From Plasmodium coatneyi (lineage: Eukaryota > Apicomplexa > Aconoidasida > Haemosporida > Plasmodiidae): a stretch of 64,000 bases of DNA. Location of the stretch: the NCBI RefSeq assembly GCF_001680005.1, contig NC_033567.1:3720001-3784000 (forward strand). Direction: 5' to 3'. The notes beneath the pieces were generated by a model, which was given only the letters and a program-made list of their open reading frames with translations, searched no databases and was not told where the DNA came from. The position numbers and the translations under genes are program-made. Of this stretch, positions 1 to 10,130 are shown in pieces (position 1 is the first letter of the stretch; every line of letters starts with the position of its first letter).

Positions 1-225
1 CTTTTGACTGTAGGGTGAAGGCGATATTCCCATTCCAGATGCATCACAGTAGGCACCTATTATCTTCTTGGCATAATGTTCAGCACTTCCATGGTCCCCC
101 AATTTACTTTTTACTTCAGTCTCCTTATCTTTCAACCAGGAACAGAATGAGCCAATATAACTCCCCCCTCCTCCATCAAATTTATCATATGCCTTTTTTG
201 AGAGTAACTTCTTTAAATCTTCCTC
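1..225 (-). CDS. KIR/PIR family protein, exon 2 fragment cut by the window edge
   Basis: The minus strand reads open from a 3' splice site (TTTTTATAG at about 226-234) to the window edge. It begins EEDLKKLLSKKAYDKF and contains a EHYAKKIIGAYC stretch. The start of KIR exon 2 looks like this: the gene at 17981-19412 has a matching EHYAGKIIGAW segment about 50 residues into its own exon 2. PIR proteins are variant antigens of Plasmodium exported to, or displayed by, the infected red cell. The rest of the PIR domain, the membrane segment and the last exon lie outside the window. The tiny first exon should lie at higher coordinates. I could not pick one confidently between 226 and 800, so the gene may be incomplete at its 5' end or simply have a distant first exon. 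Confidence 0.6.
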
Positions 226-333
226 CTATAAAAATGTAATTGAGATAAGGAAGAAAGTGGAACCTTGTACATTGTGTAGAAATGGAATGTTGTTAATGTG
301 TATTTTCATATGTCTTCATTACTATTATATTAT

Positions 334-365
<32 letters not shown>

Positions 366-1838
366 CATTCCATGATGCACACACATATTATTGGAATTAT
401 TCAATTATTCCATCCTTTGAATAAAGGAAGGAAGAAAAATGCTGCAATGTTTTTAACGTCAGTTCTGCTGCTTTTGACGGTTTTGGTGACATGGTTTATG
501 CATTTTACTATATATAATGTGAATTTATATGTTAAAAATCGTCCTTTATTTATATATTCATGAAGTCTACGTATGTGCAAGGAACTTCTTTTCTTCCTTC
601 CCCATTATCCTTATGAAAAAATATTAAAATTTTCTCTTCTTTATTCAATAAGGGCACATTCTTCAATTGCTTAAGAAATGGCAGTACTACAGGTATGTGC
701 ACAAAGTTACCTTATATACAGGGATAAGGCAGGAATACTAACACATGTTTCACAATAACAAAATAAAATAGATTGTAAGGGGTGGAATGAATGGATGGAT
801 GTAAACTTTCTTTTTCTCTCATATCGTTGCTTGCTTCCTTGCTTTCTTCCTTCCTCTATATATTTACTACACTGTTGGCATAGAAGGTGATTTATTTGAA
901 GAACATTATATTACTATTAAGCTGCCCTAATTATTTTGTTCAAAGGAGTGCAAAATTTTTCCGGAGGTAGTAATTTTAACATATGTATGTACTATTGGTT
1001 CAAGCTTTGCTGTTACTTTAAAAAAAAAATTTTGTTTAAAATTTTTGTTAACATTTTTGTTAACATTTTTTTAACATATATCTTACATATATATATTCTG
1101 TATAGTTTACATATATACGGAGAGCATTATTCTTCCTAGTTCATTCTCCCCTCCTTTTTTCAACACATGTGTACATATATATATTTAATGAGGAAGCGTG
1201 AGTTTTTCCTACAGCAGACATTTTCATTCGAACGGTTAATTTATATGTAGGTGTTATTTTTATATATCTATATGTGGGTGTTATTTTATATCTATGTTGA
1301 AGTTCGATTTTTATATCTATATGTACTATATGTGGGTTATTGTGGGTGTTATTTTATATATCTATATGTGTTATTTATGTGGGTGGGTGTTATTTTATGT
1401 ATATGTGGTGGGATGTTATTGTTATATATCTATATGTGCGTTATATGTTGATTGTTTTATGTTTGGTTATTATTCTATGTTTTTCTTTGTTATTTTATGT
1501 TTTGTTTTGTTATTTCAAAAAAAAGGATTATTAATAGTTCCATGTGTACGTATTGTGTAGTTCATATATATATGTGCGCAGAGAGCGCTCCTCTTTCTTA
1601 TTTTTAACATGTGCATGTTCATCAAAATGTAATGAAGGGGCATGTGTTTAAATGAAATAGGTAAGGGGAAGGAATGGTCTATGGAAGAAAGGGAAATATA
1701 TTACCAAAAAAAAAAAAAAAAAAATTTTGTGTGTTCTCTGTGTTCTGTGTATTCATTATATATATACATACATACACACATGTAAAGCCCCTTCCTTCTA
1801 GGGGCTCTACATGTGATTGTCCCACATACAATGTTCCA
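226..1838. other. AT-rich intergenic spacer with no supported gene
   Basis: A TA dinucleotide microsatellite lies at about 336-363, with short TATG/TATATC tracts at about 1240-1450 and a poly-A run near 1705-1723. Open frames here are made of Tyr, Cys, Ile and Phe from TATATG-type repeats and have no family resemblance. The right end is probably 3' flank of the KIR pseudogene. Confidence 0.6.
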
Positions 1839-2972
1839 TTACATTCTGCCATAACTAATATTTCTTGACATCTGCTTCTGTGCCCTTTGTCTCTGTTGTT
1901 GTCGCTGTTGTTGAGGTTGTAGACTAATTGTCCTTTTTCCAACACGTCGTGATCTTCGTTCACCATTATATATGGTAGAATGATCATCTGTTGTTGTTGT
2001 GGAATCGTCGTCTATTGTGGAACCTATTGTGGAAGTTCCCTCTGTGTAATATTCCGTAGAAGTGTCTGTTAGTGTGTCGTTGTACAAGTTGTGTCTTCCC
2101 ATTGATGTTGCTGTTGTTGCTCTTCTTCTTTTGTTTCTATTGTTCTTTGCAAAAGAGTCACCGATTCAGGACGGTAGGAGATTATACTCCGAAGGAGGAG
2201 GGGTGGAAGGAAGGTGGTTAGGGGTGCTGGTGTCTGAGTATGGAAGTGTACAATTCTTTGGAACCTCAAATTCTTTCAAAGCGGCGTATATTATTTTCAT
2301 AATTTGTAAAAATTTTTTAACATCCTTCACCTTTTGCCCCGTACTATTCCACAACTCATTACTAAGCCAGTAGTAGAGAAAATGACAAAGTGCACTTTTC
2401 ATTCGTTCCTCCGCTTCGTCAGGTTCATACTCTACAGGTGGTCGGGGGGATCCCCCGGACCCTGTCCTAACGTCCCTTTTGTTTGTGCCTGTGCTGCTTC
2501 GTTCTTTTTTCCCGATACATAACAGAGGGCATCTAAAATTTTGTCGATTTTATCTTTAATTTCGTCGCATGTATCTAATTTGGACTTTGCCTTCTTTTTT
2601 AGCGTTCCCTGCGTATCAAAACTTTTGCAGTAGATGCTTGCCGTTGTGGTGACACTACCCCCACCATCGGTGTTCCCATCGACGTTCAGGTAGAAACGTT
2701 TTCTTGAATTTAAGAACTGCAGATCCCCTACCTGCAGAGGGTGGTGGTGATGGTGGTAGATGGGTTGTTAGGGGTGGTTGGAAGTGTAGGGATATGTATG
2801 TATATATATATATTAATTCTCTTTTTCTCTTTTTTCCTTTTATATTTTTATTTTTATTGCATTAGGGGTAAGCATAAATTATTATGCATGCGCATATATT
2901 TATGCATGTATGCATTTTGAATGGAGAAAAAGTAACATACCCTTAGATATTGTTGTCCTCCTGTTCTGACAT
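1839..2972 (-). pseudogene. KIR pseudogene related to the intact single-PIR KIR at 21264-22837
   Basis: Three KIR pieces are recognisable. An exon 2 start lies below about 2731 and reads RFYLNVDGNTDGG, against RFYNKVDGNTAGG in the intact gene. A central piece ALCHFLYYWL lies at about 2360-2400. The cytoplasmic last exon ends in NISYGRM at 1839. They do not form one frame. The reading frame shifts near 2441-2460, at a run of G and C around GGGGGGATCCCCCGG. After NCTLPYSDT the second half of the PIR domain, the membrane segment and the last intron are missing, and the frame passes through C-rich minisatellite-like DNA (about 2195-2235) directly into the last exon. A TGA at 2166-2168 replaces the codon that is TGG or GGA in the sister genes. 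The best candidate first exon (ATG at 2972) also meets TAA before its splice donor. The order and flanks match the intact copy 19 kb away, so this is a decayed duplicate. Confidence 0.85.
2735..2795. repeat. G-rich minisatellite patch in the first intron of the KIR pseudogene
   Basis: On the plus strand this reads GGGTGGTGGTGATGGTGG and then GGGTTGTTAGGGGTGG. This is the complement of the CCACCCTAACAACCC motif found at 8104-8355 and 27175-27745, so it belongs to the same dispersed repeat family. Confidence 0.7.
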
Positions 2973-4105
2973 TTTTTTTTTGTGTGTTGCTTTATGTATG
3001 TATATATATGTAATGTATATGTATATATAATGTTAAAATTACTTGTATATATAGAAGAAAATGAGTGTAAGCTTTATGCTTATTTCATAATGATTATGAA
3101 TGATTACATAGTGATTTTTTATTTCTTCCTACTAATGCACATTGTTCCAACTTTTCAAACAATTATGGTACATACATATATATGTGTATGGAATTATTAT
3201 GAATAGTTCGATTAGATTATAAAAGCAAATGTGTTAAAACAGTAGAATCGAATGAACGAAGGATACTGTACAATGAGAATTATATGAATCTGAAAAAAGA
3301 AACGGAAGCATATAAAAGGAAAAGAACACACACATGTATATATATATATATATACTTTTGCAATAATAATACTCTTTGTAAAATATACCATCCTTCCCCT
3401 CCTTTCTTATTTACGATAACTTTCAGGTAATAATAGTGTTCCTATTTTTTTTCCTTAATTCCCATGGGTATACAGCGTAAGGAAGTTATTTATGTAGTAT
3501 ACATATATTTTCTCATTTGAGCTTTTCCTGCTTCCTTTTTAACCTTTTTTAATCTATGCCATATTTTAGAAGTTAGTTCGTCCCCCCTCCCTCCCCCTTC
3601 CTTTTACTTCCTAATGCATATTATACTTTATACATTTATTTTATTTTTATTTATATTACTTTTATTTATTTTATTTTCAATTTTTTGCACTTCTGTGACG
3701 TATTCAGGTAATGGTGCGTACTTTTAAAAGAAGGGGGGCACATTTTAAAAGGAAGGAAATAGGGATGGTCACTATATTCTTGCACAATTTATGTGTGCAA
3801 TGGAGGCATGTGCTCCTTTTATATACGGAATACTGCTAGTTATTATAACTATTGGAAGGTGGAACAATTACATTACGTAAACTACTTACAATTAATGAAT
3901 GGAAGGGAAAAACATTACGTACACTTCTTATAATTAATGTAGAGGGGGGCACAGTATATACTAATTATAATTTTGAAGTGTACATTACGTACATAGTACT
4001 TATAATTTCAGGGAAGGTTGGCACTACACGCAATTTATATTTTCTGAAATGGGGTAGGGGGGAAAATTACGTGCACTATTTATAATTCCTAAAGGGAGGG
4101 AAATA
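2973..4105. repeat. Duplicated intergenic flank with an ATTACGTACAC tandem repeat
   Basis: No gene is supported. From about 3305 the sequence is nearly identical to the block at 23190-23960. Shared landmarks include GAAAAGAACACACACATG, a TA tract, TTTACGATAACTTTCAGG and CCCATGGGTATACAGCG. Within it (about 3850-4100) a unit containing ACATTACGTACACT followed by TTATAATTAATG is repeated several times with divergence. The block is the 3' flank of both double-PIR KIR genes and marks the segmental duplication. Confidence 0.8.
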
Positions 4106-6701
4106 TTATGTAGGTTGATATTTTATATTGGTTCTTTGCCGTGAACTACTTCTTCCTTGGGGTTGTGTGTTATTATTTGCTACCGTTCCGTCCCTGCGCC
4201 GTTCATCATTATATAAAGTAGAATCATCCGTTGTTGTTGATTCTGCTGTTGTTGAATATAGTGTGGATGTTTCTGTAGAAGAATCTTCTGTTAATTTGTC
4301 GAATTCGTGCTGGATGGTGGATCTTCTTTTTTTTCTTTTCTTCTTTTTAGGGAAAGAATTATTTCTCATTCCAGAAAATATGGAAGTATACTGAAAAAGA
4401 AAGAATATTGGAGCAAAGAAATAAGGAAAGGGTAGAAATATGTACATATATATTTATATATAGTGCACCGTACAGTCTATTTTCCCTGTATATTCATTGT
4501 TTACATATTATATAGAAGTATATATTAATAATAATAATAATTACTATTATTATTATATATTATTATTATTTATACATTTTCACTTTACAAATTGTAATTA
4601 TATGTATATACCTTATATAATAAAAGAGTTAATGCAGGTAGTCCTACTGTTGCCACTGCTGCTCCACCAATGACGGAAGGGATGATATTGGTGTTGTTGG
4701 TAGTTTCGACAGGGGAGGTTTTAACATCAAATCCTGATGTACCCTCATAAGATGGACTACTACTCCTGTGTACACGTGGCTCTGCAGCTACGATTTTGCA
4801 TTTTAGACCTAAATTCCTTTTCGCTCCATATTCTTTAGAGAATTTCTTAAATTCATTACACCATACATCATTCTTCCCTTTACATGTTGTACGCATAGTT
4901 TTATGAGCATGTTGCACTTTCTGCAGATATTTTTGGAATTGTTCAGGACAAGGTTGCCCATCCTCATTTCCTTTGCCCATTATGATATTCCGGTCCTTAC
5001 TGTAATCAAATAGTCCCTTTAACGCTGCGAATATTTTTTTCTTTTCCGGGGTAAGCATGAATTCACACGCACTTTCCTTTCCACATTTAAATACATCACT
5101 TTTACATTTGTCCATAATATCCTTGAATTTTTTGTCTTCCAAACTTTTGGGTAATTTATCTCCCAACCAATAATAAAAAAAATCACAATCAAGCTTGTTG
5201 TGTGATTCATCTTTCCTCCTCTCCATACTTACATAGCATAGTGTGTTTACGATTTTATTAATAGATTCTGCCTGCAGATGAGCATCCTGTAATGCACTCT
5301 GCAATTCTTTCGCACTATTCCAGCTCGTACAGTCCGTGTGGTTCGCGCTTAATCTTCTATATGCTTTTCGTGAGGGTAAATCACTTAGGTTGTTTCCCTC
5401 CTACAAAGATGTAATTGTTGTCAGAATGTGTGGATATATATATCCATTTTTCATGTTTTTGAATATTTCCCTTTCAACACATTATTACACTGCGTACATG
5501 GAAGCACTGTATGTGCATAGCACAATTATATTATTTATTCTACATAAGGAGAAAGGAAAGAAAGAAATGAAGGAAAGGAAGGAAGAGGAGGGAGGAAAGC
5601 AACCCTTCCTTCCATGCTTCCTTTCCCTCATTTCTTTCTTTCATTCTTTTCCTTCTTTCCACCAGCAGCTTCTTCCATTTCTTTCCTTTACTTCCTACCA
5701 ATCTTCCTTCAGGAAGGAAGTACCTCCTCTTCCTTCCGCCAGTGTTTCTTACCTCGTCGTTGTCGTCTTCGTTGAGGAAGTCTTCGAAGGGTACGTCCTC
5801 GTCTTCTTCGTCGTCGAGGTCGTCTTCCTCTGAGGAGGCACCTGCTTCTTCCGGTTCTGTTTCAGTCGCTTTGCTACATGGTAATTTTGGTTTATCGTTT
5901 TCAAAATATTTATGATACTCATTTCTAAGTTCGGTACAAAAGAGATCATGAGTAGCTTCTGCACAACTACTCTTCTCCCTTGAATATGCTGATTGAACAT
6001 CCCTTAGATATTGGGTACATCCTTCACTACATAATAATCCACTTTCCTTTTCGCTTCTCTGTAAAGTTTTATAATTATAAGCATAATCAAATATTGTTTT
6101 CCTTGGAGTGAAAACACTTTTGTCAATGCCAACGTATAAATTCTGACAGTTATTATTGCATGGTGACCCGGACTGCTGCAATTTTGTATAAATGTAATTC
6201 ATAATTGTTCCCAGTGGGCTATGCCCAATTATATTATCTTTTATTTTTTCACCTAACCAATAATAAAAGAAATAACAAGGTCTATAATAATCCGTGGGAT
6301 TCGTTTCCTTCGTGCATGCGCAACAGTAGTTCTTCACAATTTTTTCGGTCTCACTTCCAACGCGCGTGAACAATCCCACTGTCCCCGTCACCTGTTCTAT
6401 GGTTTGCTTATTAGAACAACGTTCCTCTGCTCCTGTGGGGCACGTCTGTCCCTCTTCAAATTTTTTATATTCCTCCTCTGAGGGTAACTTCTGTAAACAC
6501 AGATTCTACATGAACAAAATGGAACAGGGGGAAGTGGAATATGTATGTATAGAAATAGGTGTAAATGGGTGTTGTTTCCATATATGTGTACTTCTATATT
6601 AACTTTAGCATGCATAAATTAATATAGGTATATTCATTCCTTCCTTTCCGGAAAAGGAGGAAAAAATAACGTCCTTATGTTCCACTTACTGGACCTGCCA
6701 T
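4106..6701 (-). CDS. KIR protein with two PIR domains (612 residues)
   Basis: Four exons on the minus strand join in phase: 6690-6701 (MAGP, donor GTAAGT), 5753-6505, 4612-5400 and 4106-4390. Exon 2 encodes a first PIR domain with CYFFYYWLGEKI and ends in an acidic linker rich in Glu and Asp. Exon 3 encodes a second, different PIR domain with CDFFYYWLGDKL, then a hydrophobic segment IIPSVIGGAAVATVG...LLLYK that should be the transmembrane helix. Exon 4 is the basic, Ser/Thr-rich cytoplasmic tail, opening with KKKKRKKRR and ending NIKYQPT. PIR/KIR proteins are variant surface or exported antigens of the infected erythrocyte; the precise role of this one is unknown. The intron after exon 2 is packed with GGAAGGAAGG repeats and stays open in frame for about 70 codons, so intron retention would give a basic, tail-truncated product. 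The 23961-26333 gene has the same architecture. Confidence 0.85.
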
Positions 6702-8103
6702 TTTCGCCTAATGATATATTCTTCCAGTATATTATATATACTTAAGAAAAATTGTTCATTACATTCATTCGAAGGATTCAGTATAAAAATTCTGCCTGTT
6801 CTATGTGATGATAAGTATGGAACTCTTTTAATCTTTCCTAATAACCTATTCTAACTTCTTCTTAAACACCATGGGTAATACATTATATGTACATATATCA
6901 AGATCATTATATGCACATGATTAAGTCTAAAGTGGGAACAAAATATATTCTAATTAAGGAAATGAAGGAGGAGGAAGAATAGAATAATAATCAAGTTCCT
7001 TCTAGAATCCTTAATATAGTACATTAATACAAAGTATATTATACTATGTGTAACATTCCCCACTAGTATTATTATTATATATTGTGTGCACCCACTTTCT
7101 TTTTCCTTCCTGGCAGTTAATTATTTCTTCCCTTCATTAGTATATAATTTTTTTGACTTTTGGGGGTAATGAATTTTTACCATGAACTACTAATTATTCT
7201 TTCTTTATACTTCTCCCTTCAATTTTTATTTTTCCTTTTTGTTCTCTTTCTTTTTTCCTTCTTTTTTTTTTTTTCATAATACCTCGCTCTATGATTTGTT
7301 CCTTCACACATAGGAATGTTACCCTTGTCCCTCCTTCCCTTCCCCCCTCTTTGTATATGTTAAAAAACTGCTTCACTCGAATATAGAACTCTTATAAGCA
7401 AAAGGAATTATTTCCCCCCTAAATGCAGAAAACTACCATGTGTGAAGGGTACATATATATATATACATATGCAATATTATAAGGTATACAGCAGGCTATA
7501 CAGTAAGAATAATGCACACTCCCACCTGTTCCCTTCCATTCTTTTAAATATTTCATTAAAACGTTCACTACCACTTAAACAGGAAAAATACGTATTCCTC
7601 AATTATATGGTATTTTCAAAATGGTGCCATAATTTGCAATTAGAGCACCCCATAAGAAAGAACAATATTAATTACTTATGTACACTCCTACTATACAATG
7701 TTCCCATATTTGAATATAGAATGGTGGTGAAAAGAAAATAATGAAAAATCGAGAATTTAACATTCATCCTTTTCAGCAGCTTCCCACTTCATAACAAATA
7801 GTACTACTTAAGTTCCCCTCCCCAACTTAAAAAAAAAAAAATTAAAGAACAAAAATTATTTATGGGTACCGTCATCTTGACCGGTTCTTTGCCCCTTCTT
7901 TCCTTTTTCTATATATTTTTTGATATTTTCTGTTGTATTAATTCACATATTTCACATATAAATTCTAAATAATTGTTCAATTTGGATGATCACACATCCT
8001 TTTTCCTTACATATATGTCCACATATATATATATATATATATATATATAGGAAATATTCCTTAACAAAGGTACTTCCCTATCATATTATCTGTACCACAA
8101 CCA
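6702..8103. other. Upstream flank of the double-PIR KIR; no gene supported
   Basis: AT-rich DNA with poly-T and pyrimidine patches (7190-7275) and a TA microsatellite near 8023-8049. The stretch AACAAAGGTACTTCCCTATC...ATTATCTGTACCAC at about 8062-8098 recurs at about 27137-27173, so this flank belongs to the duplicated module. An open frame at 7442-7741 has no similarity to KIR or SICA and no splice context. Confidence 0.6.
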
Positions 8104-8355
8104 CCTAACAACCCACCTACCAACAGCCTAACAACCCATCTACCAACAGCCTAACAACCCATCTACCAACAGCCTAACAACCCATCTACCAACAGCCTAA
8201 CAACCCATCTACCACCCAAACAACCTTCCTTCCACCTAACAACCCACCTACCACCCAAACAACCTTCCTTCCACCCTAACAACCCACCTACCACCCAAAC
8301 AACCTTCCTTCCACCCTAACAACCCACCTACCACCACCCTAACAACCCTTCCTTC
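8104..8355. repeat. C-rich minisatellite (23-bp and longer units)
   Basis: About five copies of a 23-bp unit, CTACCAACAGCCTAACAACC plus CAT, are followed by about three copies of a longer unit combining CAACCTTCCTTCCACC with CTAACAACCCACCTACC. CCTAACAACCC resembles a degenerate telomere motif. The array ends at the splice acceptor of the orphan KIR exon at 8363. An equivalent array lies at 27175-27745. Confidence 0.9.
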
Positions 8356-8362
8356 GCTTCAG

Positions 8363-8599
8363 TATAAACCATGGTCTTCTTGGTTTGGTAACCACTCTAC
8401 TGGAAATAGTGCAGGAAGAAGGAGCAACACAAGAAAGAGAAGATCAACTGAGGGCACCTTTGATACACTGACAGAGAATAGTTCAACAATAGGTAGTTCA
8501 ACAACAGACTATGATACAACAGTATATGGTGATGTACAGTCTCGAAGGGGAAGAATAAATACACCGCCTCATCGGAATGTAGGTTATGGTCGGATGTAA
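8363..8599 (+). pseudogene. Orphan KIR terminal (cytoplasmic) exon on the plus strand
   Basis: After the acceptor CTTCGCTTCAG there are 78 open codons and a stop. They open with YKPWSSWFG, continue with RKRRSTEGTFDTL and an acidic Ser/Thr-rich middle, and end NVGYGRM. This is the layout of the last exon of the other KIR genes here: a Tyr-start after the splice site, a basic patch, a TFDTLT-type block and a final GRM/QRM/YQAM motif. It lies on the strand opposite to every other KIR in the window. No PIR domain or membrane exon precedes it within 1.5 kb on the plus strand, only minisatellite. Either the gene lost its front part by inversion or recombination, or the intron is unusually long. It has no internal lesion, so its loss of context may be recent. 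Confidence 0.8.
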
Positions 8600-9449
8600 T
8601 GTAACACCGTCGCTGTGTAACACATTGTGGAATGTAACACCATTGGAATGTAACACACATTGGAATGTTGAATGAGTGTGTGTCCCTCCCTCAAGAGGGA
8701 GGACGCATAAATAACACTGTGCACACGGTTTATATATACAGTGTAAGGAAAGAAGCAAAAATTACCATTCTTCCTTTCCTTCCCTTTCCTTCTTTCCTTC
8801 ATTCCTTCCTTTTCCTTACTTTTCTTTCTTCCCTCCTTACATCCATCCTTTCCTTCTTTTTCCTTCTTTTTCCTTCTTTTTCCTTTTTTTTCCTTTTTTT
8901 TCCTTTTTTTTCCTTCTTTTTCCTTCTTTTTCCTTCTTTTCCTTCTTTTCCTTCTTTTTTATTCCTTTTCCTTTATTCATATTTCCTTGTTTTTTTTCTT
9001 TTTTTTTCTTCATATTTAATTACTTTTTTTCCTTCCTTCCATTTGTGTGTTTGAATAAGCACATAAGGAAAGAACACTCCCCACAGAGCGCGAAAAGAAC
9101 AAAAAAAAAAAAAAAAAGGAAGGTGCTGATCTCCTTAAAAAAGTGCTTATGTATTTTAAAAATGGTGAAAAGAAATTTATGAAGTCAAAAAATTTTATAA
9201 CAAAATGAATAGGCATTTTTCTTTAATCTGCAATAAAAACAAAATTTTACCAAACAAATCAAAATAAAGTTGGGGAGAAAACTTTTTTTTTTCACTTCCA
9301 CGTATATTAACTACACATTGAACATCTAACCAATTTAATACAATACCAAACAAAAAAAAAAAAAAGGAAAAATATTTACTACACCCTAAAAACCGGAATC
9401 TGAGCATTGAACCGGTTCCTTAGCAATTTATTCCTTAGGAACTTCGTCC
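8600..9449. repeat. Pyrimidine-rich spacer between orphan KIR exon and SICAvar
   Basis: Just after the orphan exon there are short direct repeats of TGTAACAC and TGGAATGTAACAC (8598-8665). From 8768 to about 9040 one strand is almost purely C and T, largely TCCTTCTTTT units. From about 9360 to 9449 the minus strand holds decayed copies of the SICAvar tail repeat (see 9450-12586). No gene is supported. Confidence 0.7.
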
Positions 9450-10098
9450 TTAGGAACAAAGTCTTCCTTCCCTAAATCCGGAATCTGAACTTGGAACCTG
9501 TTCCTTAGGAATAAAGTCTTCCTCCCTGAACCCGGATTCTGAACTTTTAACCTTTTCTTCCTTCATAAAATTGCTTCCCATAAACTCTTGAACCAAAATT
9601 TTAAAAAAGTCTTCCTTCGTTGAATGCAGGTCCCCTTTTTGACATTCGTCTAAGACTTCTAAATGAATATCAATAATCATGCGGCGACGACGACCAGGAA
9701 CCCCTTTTTTCTTCCTTTTCATAGGTGTAGAACGAGGTTTGCGTTCCTTTACAATGTAATATTCACGTGGACCGCCCTGGTCGTCTACATGGTCAACAAT
9801 CTGCTCTTCTAAGGATGGACCACGTATTTGATGAGCTCTTCTGTAACGTTTTCTTGTCTTACGGAGCATTCCAAAGTACTGAACAAAAAAAGGGAAAAAA
9901 ATGTTTTTTAGGGTGCGAAATGTTTGTTCACACACCACAGTAATTACTACTTCAAACACAAGTGGGAAATCCTCCACACACACAAACACACCTAAAATGC
10001 GAAATTCTACACATACACACCTCTAACATACAAAATCCTATACAACTCCCGCAGTGATTCATTTACCACAATTTTTTTTTTTCCCCTTTACTCTTTTT

Positions 10099-10130
<32 letters not shown>

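Noticed and set aside
1251..1560. Overlapping plus-strand open frames rich in Tyr, Ile and Cys
   Set aside because: They are translations of TATATCTATATGTG-type repeats, occur in three frames at once and have no splice or family support.
5540..6391. Treating the double-PIR KIR as two separate genes
   Set aside because: The first PIR exon has no membrane segment or tail exon of its own, ends at a good donor, and the second PIR exon begins at an acceptor in matching phase without its own short ATG exon. The paralogue shows the same layout.
8665..9054. Plus-strand open frame of 129 codons
   Set aside because: Mostly Phe, Ser and Leu from the CCTTCTTTTT tract, with no conserved segment.
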